Assembly: GCA_000507305.1 (NCBI GenBank)
Contig: DF241719.1
Location: 1-64,000 of the forward strand
Length of the DNA stretch: 64,000 bases
DNA from: Breviolum minutum Mf 1.05b.01
Lineage: Eukaryota; Sar; Dinophyceae; Suessiales; Symbiodiniaceae
Direction of reading: 5' to 3'
The notes under the pieces were generated by a model that saw only the letters and a list, made by a program, of their open reading frames with translations, ran no database searches and had not been told where the DNA came from. Of the stretch, positions 13,979 to 26,700 are shown piece after piece. Both the position numbers and the translations under genes were made by a program. Positions within the stretch are counted from its first letter, which is position 1. Every line of letters begins with the position of its first letter.

Positions 13979-15003
13979 CTTGGGAGGGGTTGGAACAGCA
14001 TGCAGAATCTCTGGTGAATTGCAAGGTGAATTCTTTTAGGGCCGTTTTTCGGAAGATGTTTGTCGACAACTCCAGGAGTTTGGCTGGCCCAGCAGCTGGG
14101 GGTATACTTGGGGTATCCTCCGAAACGGACGTGTAAGGGTGTCCAAGAACCGTGGGTTTGTCAAACAGGGGGTGGCCCTAATTACTTACATGCACTTGGG
14201 GAGTGTTGTCAGATGACCTCAAGGGGCTTTCAGGACTTTCAAAAAGAAATTTCCAGGGAAATGATCACTTTTCAGAAAAACTAGGGGGACATACTGTTGA
14301 TGGAAGAAATCCTGCACCAGTTGAGGTTGGTAGTTTGTCCCATTATTTACAGGGTTTTATACATCCCATGTGGTGCAGGATGTCTTCCATCAACAGTATT
14401 TTTGGGAAAATTGGGAAGTTAAGAGTCATCACTCGAATTATTTTGGAGACTTAAAATGGATTTTCGAGTATTTAACCGTCAACCGTCCTGTTTTTCTGTT
14501 GTTGATGCTTCTACAGAGGGACTGAGGGAAGCTGAACTTATCAAGCCTGTTACTTCAACTTTTTTGGCTAGCAGTTCGGTCTCGGTTCATGCAATAAACG
14601 AAAAGTTGTCCCATCCATACCAGCTGAACCATGTACAGGTACCCAACTGAAATTACGGGGGATGTTCCACGTACAGGAGAATCATAACTTCGATCATGAT
14701 CATACTCAGCTCCTTCATAGTCAATGCAGAAACCTCACATTTTTTGGTGAAGTGTGAAGGAAAACTACTACTTGCAGAAAAACTTTACAAAAGACAAAAA
14801 AAACTTCTTCTGTTCCGGGATAAACCCCTTTGTGCCCTTTCAGTTTACCAAGACCAACCCCGTAAAACCCCCTACAAGGTGGGCCCCTAGTTTTAGATGG
14901 CCGACGATAAATGGGTAACTAGGGTGAAATTTCACCCCTACAAGTGGAGTGAGCTGAGCCCCTACTTATAGGTTTTTGGGCCCACCTTGTATCATCATCT
15001 GTC

Positions 15004-15135
15004 TGTTGCTGCCTTGGATTCATCAAAGGCATCCAGCACCAAGCGCAACACCGCCGCTTTCAGCACGGCATATCTCGAGTCGTCGCGCATGCGTGTGAAG
15101 GGATCCCTTGACAGGCGATCGGGACACCAATGCAC
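15004..15135 (-). CDS. Orphan exon, unknown gene
   Basis: A 132-nt segment (44 codons, phase 0 at both ends) has an AG|GTG acceptor and a GA donor. It encodes DRLSRDPFTRMRDDSRYAVL and then KAAVLRLVLDAFDESKAAT, with mostly G or C at third positions, unlike the AT-rich surroundings. It is phase-compatible with the exon at 13864-13978. No family is recognised. It could be a downstream exon of the twinfilin-like gene or belong to the next gene. Confidence 0.45.
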
Positions 15136-16529
15136 CTGAGCAACGGTTCAACTTGATACTGAATCAACCTCAGGCAAATGACATCAAATGATGCCAGACT
15201 TCCATTGTTGGGCTCAGGCAATGTTTGCCTTTTTTCCCACGGATCCCCAAGGTTTCGGGGTGAAAACAAATAAAAGATATGTGAGAAACCACCACCTACT
15301 CAGAGGATCCCAGTTGGTAAGTGGTTAGTAACATTTATCAGGCATTTAGGCCATTTGGAAGGGGAACAACCCTACTTAGGGGACTTACTAACCATGGTTA
15401 TTAACCACTTACTAACTGGGATGATCCTCCAAGTAGCCACCCAAAAAAAAAGAATCACCCAAATCAACTTCTTCACAAAAACACACCCTGATGACGCCCC
15501 CTCCGGGCAAAACGCACCCTGCCCAGCGACAAAGACCAAATCATCACGGGTGTAGAGAGCGAAGTAACCTGAGTGGCCATGGAATTTCAGAAGTCAACCA
15601 ATCCCCTGGTTGATTTCGACCGGGCGAATGTAACATACCAGTTGCATGGGTATTAGGTGTGCTTTTTTCTTTTGGCAGGTTTCACTTCTGATTCAAAAAG
15701 CAACCAACTTTTTGTGTTGAAGACATCCCGGATCGGCTTTGTGATGCCCTGGACCACGATTCCTAAACCGCCTCACGTGAAGTTCAAAGAAAAAGTAGCA
15801 GTGGAACTGCCTGACATTCCTTTAAAAATCAAGTTTTGCACTCCAGAAATCTAACATAGACAACATAGATACCAAGAATTGCCATTTTTTTAAGGGAGTT
15901 ACCTTTTCCAAGGCCCATCATTTTGGGTATCCAGCCGTTCGTTTTCGAGGATGTATATAAATATTTCAACTCTCAACCAATCAATCCCTTCCCCCCCAGC
16001 AAATCTCATGAAGAAAACCAGAGGTCATGACGAACGACGCCAACCGGAACGATGCACGATTTACCCTCTAGGAAACTACCATATCCCATCTTGGCATTCC
16101 AGGAAAATCATCGACTCAAAAATGCCGGCTGGGATGGGATATGCGACAGCTCCCAGGAGGAGATGGTTAGTAAATGGCTTATAACCTTTACACTCCTGGA
16201 ACCCAAAAGGCCTTGTTTTGGGGGGTTGACCTCAAAAAAAGAGGTCATTTGGGTTCCAGGCTTATAAATGGAGTATATTGGGGTTATAACCTGATCACTA
16301 ACCTTTGATCCTAACTTCCAACCGGACATCCTAGTAATAACCCCCTGAAAAACCCACAAACATCTCCGAGTCACAAGATGTGGAAGGCAAATCGGCCTTG
16401 GCCAATTGTGAAGGGCTTCGACAATCCATGACTTTTGCTTCCAGTTGTGGTCCTGAGGTAGGTTGCTTCGCAAAGAAAATCTAAAACGAACAGCTCAAAA
16501 AAAAAAAAGCCACCAAACAGATTCCCACT

Positions 16530-16642
16530 TACAAGGTGGGCCCCTGCCAGTTAGAAGTAGAGTTATAACCCCAGTTACCCATTTATAAGGCCATTTATAG
16601 GGGTTATAACTCCATTTATAACTGGGAGGGGCCCACCTTGTA
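16530..16642. repeat. Hairpin repeat family 12
   Basis: The arms TTACAAGGTGGGCCCC and GGGGCCCACCTTGTAT enclose an inner inverted GTTATAACCCCAGTTA. A second copy is at 14873-14992. Two more families are seen elsewhere: about 20440-20535 with 32216-32325, and about 42299-42390 with 44146-44229 and 51768-51873. Confidence 0.7.
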
Positions 16643-16836
16643 TAAACCCTGGAGTTTTTGTTTTTTTTGCTGTCGAAGTGAACCTTTTGGATCTGTTTTT
16701 TCCAGGGAAAGTTGGGTCCTAAACCCTTGAGGTGGAGAGTTGGGGGCTCCGGGGAGGCCGAGAACATTCTAAATTTTATCTTAGCTACAAAAACGTTTTT
16801 TAATCATAATCATAGGTCTGATGAAAACAATACTGA

Positions 16837-16899
<63 letters not shown>

Positions 16900-17065
16900 C
16901 CATAACCACAACCACAACCACAACCACAACAACAACAACAACAACAGCAAATAATAATGATGATAATAATCAACAATAACAATAAGAGTAATAACAATAA
17001 CACTAAAAAAGATAACAATAACAAAAACAATAAAAAACTAATAATAACAATAATTAATCAAAACA
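16837..17065. repeat. (AAC)n microsatellite and AT-rich tail
   Basis: AAC triplets run from about 16837 to 16900, then CATAAC/CCACAA variants to 16930, more AAC to 16949, then A/T-rich ATAAT and AACAAT blocks. The apparent poly-Asn and poly-Cys frames over it are repeat artefacts. Confidence 0.95.
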
Positions 17066-17150
17066 ACACAATCAGATATATTTATATACATTATACATAA
17101 AGATACAAGAAAAATTCATCAACAACAAAAACTCCCAACTCCCTTCCTGC

Positions 17151-17249
17151 CTGATGCAGATGTGGCCGCAGCCTCTGCGATGCTTGGCATCGTGGGCAAG
17201 GTCTTCATCTGCTTCAAGGAGAAACGGCCCGAGAAGACGAGGCGCAAAC
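17151..17249 (-). CDS. Exon candidate, strand uncertain
   Basis: This GC-rich island of 99 nt sits in very AT-rich, repeat-bearing sequence. On the minus strand it has an AG|GT acceptor and a GC donor and encodes LRLVFSGRFSLKQMKTLPTM with strong G/C third positions. The plus strand is also open (LPDADVAAASAMLGIVGKVF), so the direction is not proved. Its phase does not join directly to the neighbouring exons. Confidence 0.3.
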
Positions 17250-18374
17250 CTCAACAAAAACACGTCCCCAAGTTTTGAGGCATTTTGAAAACGATGGAAG
17301 TTCCGCCATGGGATGAATTTATGAACAGCCCATGGTTAGTAAGTGGGTAAAAACTTCTGAAGTCGTTTGGTGGGTCGGCTTTAGGTTGGTTTTTAGTTGG
17401 TTTTAATGTGAGTGGAGTGGGAATGGAGTTTTTGTTGGGAAACTGCTTTTTGAAACCATGAAAAATGGAGGTGTTTTTTCGTTCCGTTTGTTAGTCTGTC
17501 TACTTTTGGGAAGTGAGTGCAGTTTTCCATGGCTTTGAAAGGAGAGTCAACATTACTGAAGTAGTTTCCCACAGGAAGATGGGATGAATGGTTAGCAAAC
17601 AGTGGGTGAAATAAAGCGTTCCCTTTTTCTCCCCTTTTTCAGTGGGTTCTAACCCTAGCTAATTAATATATAGTTACCCTCCCTGGATCTAACAGCTTGC
17701 CCCTGAAAATTGATGGTTGGAAGACGATCCTTTCATATCTTTGGACTTACAATGAGCATATAAGGATCCTTATTCACCAACAGGTACAATGAAATGTCTA
17801 TAACATATTTGTTCAGGTGTGTTTTCATCTCAAAGATCTGGTGTACAAGTGACCCGAAATCGCAGATTTGTTTGGTGCTCCATGAAGGGTGATCAATATT
17901 TACCCCAATGATTTCGGATGTAAAAATGGCAAACATCCAACAAAAATTCTTTGAATAGTCTTCAAGAAACCACCTTGCACTGAAATCTACCTAAGCTTTT
18001 TGGGGGTCTCAAAAAGTTGCCCCTTCATGTCTTTCGGGATGGACCGAAAAAAAAAAAAGAAAAAAAAACGTTTCAGAGGTATTTCAAACGATTTGAATCA
18101 CCAGCGCTTCCTCTTGAAATAGAAAAGGTTTCCCTAACATCAGAGATGGTACAACGGGTAGGTATAACCCAACCTACATGCATGAAATCTGACATGGAGA
18201 TATACCCAAAATGACACGTTTTTAATTACAAGGTATCTCCTTTGAAACATGGATATTTTCTTTTGGTATGTTAAAAATTTCAAGGGATATATGTATGTAT
18301 ATATATATATAATCAGTTTTTGTGTTCCCTTTGTGTTCACACCTTCCTTTTTGATTGGAGAAACAGCTCTCTTC

Positions 18375-21300
18375 CTTCTTAGCCAAACGCTGCAGTGAGC
18401 TTTGTGCAGCTTGAGACAAACGCACTGGACCCTCTGGAAGATCAGGAACTTTGCCAAGATTTTCCGGCCTCCACTCCAAGGTGTTCCCCTCTCCCCAGGC
18501 CACGTTTTTTGCCAGGAAATAAAGCCCTTTTTAAAGGGGATGATTGTGTTTAGTACTCCTTACCTAGAACCCAAATGACTCATATTTTGGAAGCTTTGAC
18601 CCATAAAATCATAGAATGGTTCAGGTCAACCCTCAAAAAACAGAGGTCGATCATTGGCTTCTAGGTATTTCTTGGGAAGGGGTATAGAACCTTACATTTC
18701 CATTTCCAGGAGATCTTTACGAAGATGGAGAAACAGCGCATACGAATTTCCAGTCTTTGGGATGTCCCATGGTTTTAAAAAGAAAAAACGGTGGGAAAAA
18801 AAAAGACAATCCCAAGTATATAAACTCCAACACACCCCTAGAGCACACCCGTTTGGCAATCCCCCTGGCCAACTATGAAAGGAATCCCATTATGGCCTAT
18901 TGGTAAAGGTTTAGGGGTGTGTTCCAAAGGTGTGTTGAAACAATCTTAGAGACAAGCAAAAAAAACATATTCCGAATGGGGCTAAGTTAGAAGTCTTCAA
19001 TCATTTTTCAAGATCTCTTCTACATCTAGATAAATCCAGCAAGCATTCAGCTAGATTGAATACAGTTACACCCCAGAAATTCTAACATAGATACCAAGAA
19101 TTGGCGCTTTTTAAAGCTAATTACCTCTTCCAAAGCCCATCCATTTTGGGTATCCAGCCGTTAGTTTTCGGCGGTGTAACTTTCCCCCATTTTGAAGGTC
19201 CAAACCAAAAAAACTCACCACCCCTTCAGCTTCTGCACGCCTTGGAAGCATGCCTTTCACCTGTCTTAACTTAGCAGCTGCCTCAGACCATATCAATTCT
19301 TGTGGTTCTCGTGCCAGCAATTCACTTAAGAAGTAGGGTTGAGGAACCAAATCGCTCAGCAGTCCACGACTTCGCACATACCTGTGTTTTTTGACACCAA
19401 ACAAAAAAAGGTGATGTTTGGATGGGAGGGAAGATGATGATGTGGAAGCCATGCATTAGCATTTTTCAGGCCAAAATTGTGCTGTGGACCTCAGACAGTT
19501 GATGCTATCCCGGGAGTTTGACCCTGGAACCTGACTGCACTATATAATAATATAACTATAACAATATAACAATGTCATGATAGAGCTCGATAGAGAGGTA
19601 GATAGATATAGGTAGATAGACAGACAGACAGGTAGATAGACTCGATAAATTAGATAGATTATATAGATAGATAGAGATTCAGATTCTATAACTCATTCTC
19701 CTGAAATCTTTCTAAAAAGGAGCCTCTGCCTCCCCCCTTTCCTTTCCCCCAACCTGGCACGTTCCACTTCTGGTGCCACGTCAGGTAGCCAAGCCAACAA
19801 TAACCAGCGACAGCCGTTGATGTTTTCGCTCAAATCGGCGCGGAAGAGCAGGAAGCTGGGCCTCGAAAGAACGTGAAAAAACGTCTCGGGCCCGGGAATC
19901 GAAAGGGTACCACCACATCCCCCAAAATGCCACTATGTTACCCCCTAAAGAAATAGCAGGCCTTCTTAAGGGGTTGTTAGGTATCATGAACCAATTAATA
20001 ACCCCTTAAGGCCTTGTTTCTTGGGGTTTTAGGTGCACCATTGGGAAGTCGGCCCCTTAGATTTTTTATGAGACATTTTTTTCATGATGCCGACGGAATT
20101 GGTTCCCCCAAATGGTTACCTTAAGGTCAAAATACACGGCACAGATACCAAAAGGTAGGTTAGTAAAGGGTCCTTATAAACCAATATGTAGACATCTGTG
20201 CCATGTACTTTTCAACCACTGTAGTTCCTGGGGATATCAAACAAAAAACCGAGCTTTTATCCCAGTTTAATTCATCCATCCAATACTGATCGGAATTTTT
20301 TTTAGAGGTCCTTAAAGAATGACCTTGCCGAATCCCCATCTCTAAAAATGTCATCCCCGAAAAAAGGGTCGTTATATTCCCAACCCAACAAATGTATTAT
20401 TCTTGGCAAATCAGTCAAAATTGCCATACATTTTCCCACCCAAATGACCCGGCTGTTTTGATTGGAGGGAGTTTGGGCCTTGTTTTGGAGGGTTGACTGA
20501 AGCCCAAAAATAGGAAGGACATTCATAGGTTCCAGGTTGTTTGATTCCCCCAATAGGTAACTTAATGACCCCTGCCCTATAGAACAAAGAAACAACCAAG
20601 GCCGCTGGCCACTTGATCCTTTGAGTCGGTACGCGAAATCGCTACATCCGGAGGGCCAGCGATGATGAGAACCCTCCAAAAAAAAAAAAGTCGTTGGATA
20701 CTGGGATCAACCAACATAGCAGGGCTGGAATGGCTGGACCCTGACTGAGTCGATGGCCCATTTCCTATTGAAAAATGGGAGATATTCCAGCCAAGTTGTA
20801 AGTTTACCAGAGGCTAGGTTTTTGATGCTAAAAATTCCTGGCTTTGATACCCATTGTTAACAACTGACCTGGATGAACGAAGGAAAAACTGCGGTGAAAT
20901 ATGCGATGAATGATCTTGAGGCGACTTGTTTCTGGGCAAATTGCTATTCCTTAAGGTGAATGTTTCAGACATTTGGAATGGGATTCCCTTGCTTTTCGGC
21001 CTACCTTTTGGGGTGACTACTTGGGTGGTTTGGTTGCGATGAACTTTGCGCCACATGATCTGGAAAAGGAGCCGTAAACCTGCTAAGCTATCATTTCTTT
21101 CATCATCCCATCTCTCATGACTGATTTACCGTTGTTCATGATGGACTTCAGAAATGCTGTGGCCAGAAAACTAGTTGGTGGTTGAACCAACCCCTTTGAA
21201 AAATATGCTCGTCAAAATGGGTTCATCTTCCCCAAATAGTAGGGGTGAAAATAAAAAATATTTGAAACCACCACCTAGAAAATGCCAGTTTGCAAAATGC

Positions 21301-23024
21301 CCCGGGGTTCCAACATTGAATGAATAATCCAAAACTATTCCAACAACACGGGATGCGAAATGAGTGGTAGTCTCAACCGGCTGGATACAACTTAAAAAGA
21401 AAGTCCAACTTTTTTCTAGTGCTGAAATCTTGACCACACGACAAAAGATAATGGAGTAAAAACCACCCCTCAAACCAAACAATATTCGTATACCCTGGAA
21501 GTCAAAAACCATTTTTCTTTCGTTTCCCAGGTCGATTGAACTATAAACTATAAACTCTTCCTAAAACAAAAGCAGTCCCAGAAAACCAAAAACAACTTCC
21601 GCTTAAATGATTTTTGTGTTTATCTACAAATGGCGTTTTTTGTTTTTTGATGTGATAAAAAGGGATTGATTGGAATCTTGACCACACCAAAAAAGATAAA
21701 AGGGATTGAGCTCCGCCCCTTGGGAAAGGTGCGTTTTTTAACCACATGCTCCTTGTTTTTTGTGTGTCTCCTCTGACTTTTCTTCATCTCCGAGTGACTT
21801 ATCAGGTTCCAATAAGACTTTTACACATCGATGAAACTCCTTATCCAAACTTTCACCTTGAGAGAGTTGCGGTTCCAAAAGCGACCCCGAAGCGGGATGG
21901 ATGGACAAAATGGTTTACCAAAAAAATCATGGCATCCCCTCAAAAATGGTGGGTTTTTGATGGTTAAGATGCGGATGGAACAAAGTAAACAAAAACTAGT
22001 CAAACCCCCAAAAATGGTGGGTTTGATAAGATGCGGAAAGAAAACGTGTCCTACCAGAAAAAAAAAAACAGTCCCTTGTTTGTAGATGGGGAGATGGATC
22101 ATATTTAGCATAGGATCGAATCCGGATCAAAAATCACCAACAACAAAAAAACACAAAAAAAATATTCAACCTCCAAAATTGATGGGTTTCTTTTTCATGG
22201 TGATGATGTACCATGTAAAAAAAATCACCTCTAGTTGGTGGTTTCAACCCATTTGAAAAATATTGGTCAAATTGGATCATTTCCCCAAGTAAGGGTGAAA
22301 ATAAAAAATATTTGAAATCACCACCTAGAAAAATATGGTTTTTATGATTGTTTTTTTTTCCAAATTCCAGTGTCACCTTCATCTTGGATGGAATTGGCCA
22401 ATGCCAAGGCGTAGTTCGGGCTCTCCGAACTCGTGGTGACCTTTTTGTTGATGATGGCCTAGTCACTCATGGGTTCAGCCCGGGACGTCGGGCAATGGGG
22501 GTGGCTTCCGGAATGTCTCAGATAGTTTCCCATCAAAAACATCACAGCTGTTGGTTGGGGTTGGAGCTTGTCAACTAGATAGCTTGTGACATTGTTCACC
22601 TTGAGGCTTTACTAGCACCCCCCTCAACTATATAACCCCATTGAAGCTGCTGCGGATAAAACAAAAAAAACACCTTGGGAAAAAAAAACATATGTTTTTT
22701 GTACCTCTTCAGGTTACAAGCTAAGCCATCCTGGAAGTTGCCGCAAACCACTTCAACCATTCAGCAAGTTGGCTCCCAGGACTTGTATACGTGGTTAGGA
22801 TCACCCCCAATTAACAAGCCAAAACAAGGCCTTCTGGAAGGGGACCTACAACCCCAGGTCTTGGGGACTTACTCACCATGGTTATTAACCACTGAACCGA
22901 GTCCTGGGAGCCCATCCTCCAAGTAACCCCCAACACCACCAGCCTTGATACAGCGCAAGGACCGCCCTCGCGCGTTCTTGACCGTGTGTCGCAGCTGACC
23001 ATCTACCGTGTCGGCCGCTGCCAT
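18375..23024 (-). CDS. Twinfilin-like ADF-homology domain protein (partial)
   Basis: The start is ATG 23024 (MAAADTVDGQLRHTV ... ARGRSLRCIKA). Exons: 22940-23024, 22384-22440 (tentative, phase-compatible, EFGEPELRLG, GA donor), 19754-19861, 19219-19381, and 18375-18488 (GA donor). The 19754 exon gives PSFLLFRADLSENING and RWLLLAWLPDVAPEVERA, which matches the PCYxLFRxD ... WLLISWxPD core of ADF/cofilin-homology domains. It splices in phase to the 19219 exon (LLSDLVPQPYFLSELL). The 18375 exon (EGPVRLSQAAQSSLQRLAKK) resembles the start of a second ADF domain, as in twinfilin. Twinfilins bind actin monomers and cap filaments. At least one exon is missing between 22384 and 19861, since the phases there disagree, and the C-terminus is not placed. 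Confidence 0.5.
19067..19180. repeat. Hairpin repeat family 8
   Basis: The start TTACACCCCAGAAATTCTAA is followed by ATAGATACCAAGAATTG; the end is GGGTATCCAGCCGTTAGTTT. Other copies: about 7111-7218, 13086-13216 and 15838-15955. It lies just after the ADF-homology exon that ends at 19219. Confidence 0.7.
19579..19678. repeat. GATA/GACA-type microsatellite
   Basis: This is an imperfect tract of GATA, GACA and GGTA tetranucleotides. It lies between two ADF-homology exons, hence intronic if that gene model holds. Confidence 0.85.
19862..22383. other. Probable intron sequence of the ADF-homology gene
   Basis: Contains two family-10 hairpins, a CCTTGTTTTGGAGGG-type hairpin (20440-20535) and AT-rich filler. 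A short island at about 20630-20690 (CSDFAYRLK), after a run of T on the minus strand, might be the exon needed to restore phase before 19861, but its donor is unclear. Confidence 0.45.
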
Positions 23025-23747
23025 GGCGAAGTTCCAAGCAGATGTAAGCTGTAAGCAATGGATCTTTCGAGTTCTGACATATATTTGAAATTATTTGGAT
23101 CTACCCCCCTCACCCGGGATGCAATTGTTACCACCATGTTTATATATCTTTTTGTAAGGGATCCTGAAAAGAACTTCAATAAAACCACGATTGCAGCCTG
23201 AGTGGGAGGGAGACCCAACATAAATCACTTTTTTGTGAATATCATGTGTGCCTCGAGGAGGGTATATGATCAAACCTGTGGTGTGTCCAATATCTTTTAT
23301 CAAACCCGTGTCATCTAAAAAGCATGATTTGGGGGGGCTTGAGGTAGTAGATACAAATAAGTGTTACTTGATGTCCAATAGTTGATATGTTTCATGATGT
23401 AAAGAATCTCGACTTTCTGTCAAGCTTGTCGTCCAAAAGCCACAAAATGCAACGGATTTTACACAGTCTTCGGACTGTTCGTTTGTTGATTGAAGTTCAA
23501 CCTCCACTCAGAACCACCCCGGAAAACATGGTGATGAGCCCTTGAAAACTGTTAAAGATACGTTTCTTAATTAGTACATTCCTATATTACGCCCACAAAT
23601 TTGCAACTGGCCTGACGATTTGTAAGGTTTAAGTTCATAAACTGGACATCAACTCAATCCTCATTTTAGTTTCCGGAGCCCCTTTTACTCCTAGCTGAAA
23701 TTTCCAGCCCCAAAAACATCGCTGGAAAAACCAACCCACAAAACCGC
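23025..23747. other. No feature seen; possible intergenic space
   Basis: Between the last certain MSH6-like exon and the ATG of the ADF-homology gene. No exon-like island and no hairpin repeat is evident. If the MSH6-like gene ends here, its stop would be the in-frame one about 50 bases after 23748; if not, this is intron. Confidence 0.4.
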
Positions 23748-26700
23748 CTTCTCTGGAAGTCCAGCAATCTTGGCCACGTTGTGTCCATGAGAAGCGGGAC
23801 ACAAACCCGGCAAAAACTTGTAGAGAAAGGTCATTTCATTGGTCAAATCGTTCACGTTGGCCGCCATGTGAAATGGAGCCACCTTTGGTGGTTTTTTTGG
23901 GCACCAAAAAATTGAAACGAAACCCTCTGGGTGTTTCCCAAAATGGTGGTAGTTTCCCCAACAAACCCATGGGTTTTCCTACTAAACGTGATCATTTTGG
24001 GGTGTGACTTGGGGGTACCACCATTTTAGGAAACCCCCCTCTGGTAAAACTAGCATGACAATGGAAAATGGACCATTTGAAGATGGTATTTACCAGGAAA
24101 GATGAGATTGTCATGGGCTATGTCAGTTTCAGGGAGGGTAACATTTTTAAACCCCTGCAAAGAGGGGATTGGAAGATGATTAATTTCCTTTTCGGGGCAA
24201 TTTCGGCCTATTTTCAGCTTTGAACTGTTAGTTTCAGCTACCAAGTAGGTGCAATTTTCGATCGGAGGAATATAGTTCCCTTCTAACTGTCACTATCCAA
24301 TTGGAACTTTCTCTCCCCATTCTGGAACCACTTGTCAGTACGTAAATGACATCAATCTGTGACGTCAAGTTTTGCATATTTCGGTACAACGCGAATGGTT
24401 GCATGCTATTTAATAAGTGTTGGTGCAAACAACAACTTGTAAGTTGGAGTGATTCATTGTTGTAGTTGTGGATTGAGAAGTTTCCTTTTGTTGCCATTAC
24501 TACTCTGGTCCGGTACCTGTTGCTGGACCCCTACTTGTAATTGTACGAAATCAAGAAAGAATATACCAGCAAATGATATCAGGATTTACCTACAGCTCTT
24601 CTTGTGTCAGTGGTTATTCTGAATCTAGGAACGAAACACGTGGTCATCCGTTCTCAAAAAAACATCTCCATCTTAAGTCAAGAACATGAACTTGGACCTT
24701 GGAAATGTCCAAAGGTTTTTTCCCGTTTTTGTTCACCAAGAAATTCTCATCCAAAACGATCCTTTTCTTTAAATTTTCTTTAAGCTGTCAAAAAAACTAC
24801 GCGGCTTTGCCTTCCCTAAACTGACATGGCTGCTATTTTAGCTTGAAAATTTCTTCATGTTCAACAGGGAAATGTGGGTCATGTTTCATCTATTCATCTT
24901 GGATTTTTTCCCAGGAAGAAGGTAAGCAGTTTGGGTTAGTTCATCCACGAACATATCAGTAGAATATATGTCATATGTGGTATAACTTATAAGCCTGGTT
25001 TCAAAGCTATATTGTAGTGTAAGTCATATGTGGTGCAAGTATAGGGTATATGGTATAGATTCAATCTCCCATGCACTTTCAAGTGTGCTTTTGCTGTAAA
25101 GTTTCCATCAATTTCCATCCATACTGTTGATGGTTCAGAAATCTTGCACCAGTTGAGGTTGGTAGCTTATCCCATTACTTACAAGATTTGATTGACTTCA
25201 GGTGGTGCTCGCCGAATTTCAGCCATCAACAGCAAGAATCTTGCCTTCACCCAAGGCACTTTGGCAACATCCTCCACCGCTTTCTTCGACACTGGATGAT
25301 AATGAGTAGCAAAAAGGACCTCCGCTGAATGGTCATGAGGCTCACCCCCAGTTGCAAATTCAACCCAATACCCACTCCAACAGCAAGGGACGTTTCCCAG
25401 TTTTTCCTGACTGTACCAGTTTTGATGTAAGGGTGGACTTCCCGACAAATTTTGCGTGAAGTTTATCAAATTCACGCGGTACAAGTGCAGGATTTTCATC
25501 CAAAAATGTCCACTGTTGTTCCGGGGGGTGAATGGTGAGAACATGTTCAAATCATCAGGGGATTAGTGGGACAAAAGTGATCCCTAATATATCCCTCCTA
25601 TACAGTAGTGGATTCATTCCTGATTATACCTGGGTTTTATACTTCATTTACAACTAGTGGGGTCCGTACCCAAATCATATGTACGAACATGTACCAAGTG
25701 TATAGTATATATTGTATACGTATACATATACTCACTGTATATATAGGGCAATGTGAGCAAATATTTGTGGAACTTCGCCTGAAGAGATCGTTTTTGCAGC
25801 TGGGTCCCCACATGCCAAGGTTTTTTCAGAGATCTTTTTTCAGACCAAAAGATTCAGAAAGCTTCTATCATCACTTCTCCTCCTTCAAACGATTTGTTTT
25901 CAAAGTGGGTCACCACTGCCAAAAAGGCGAGGTTTTTGTTGTTCCGAAACCCAGGATGTTGGACCCCAAAATCGTGAAGACTTAGGTTGGGATCCCTTGT
26001 TTACTGCTGGAAAACACCATCCTGGCAAGGACTTCCACTGGATTTTCCAGTTCTAATGTGTCACCCGACCGAGATTGCCTTGCAAATATTGTTGAAATAT
26101 AGGAAGTCCAACCACCATTTTTTATAGGATGGCTTTTGAACCACCATTATTTTAGTGGGAGTTTATCATCTTCCAAAAGGAACCACCATTTTTTAAATGG
26201 TGGTTGACTTCCAGGGAATACATATCTATGTACCTGGCAATTCTGCGATTGTGCCCTTTTTGGGATGGTGAGTTCACGTGACCCCTTCAAAGGTGAATCG
26301 TGACCTCCAACGATCGGGGATCAAAAGGTCACGGCTTGAATCACCGGGTATATATCATATTGTATACCCTGGAAGTCCTTGGCCACCATTTTTTAGTCTG
26401 GTTGGGAACTCCGAGTTTCACCAGTATTTTAGTAGGGGTAAAAAATCATTATCCAAAAGGTTCACCAACATTTTGATCAAAAATGGTGGCGTGCCGACTT
26501 CCAGGGTATGTAACGATAAACCCCCAAGCTCATTCACCCACTTCCCCTCACCACAACCCCGGGCTCCATCTACCCCCACAAAAAAAACTGCCTAACCCAA
26601 CCGACCTCAAGCCACCTCAACCCCAGCCTATGACTTCCCAAAACTGTCTTCAACCCAATTTGCCCACTTACAGTTACACTCCCTAAAACTAATACTTCGC

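Noticed and set aside
16712..17030. Poly-Asn and poly-Cys ORFs
   Set aside because: Translation of the AAC microsatellite.
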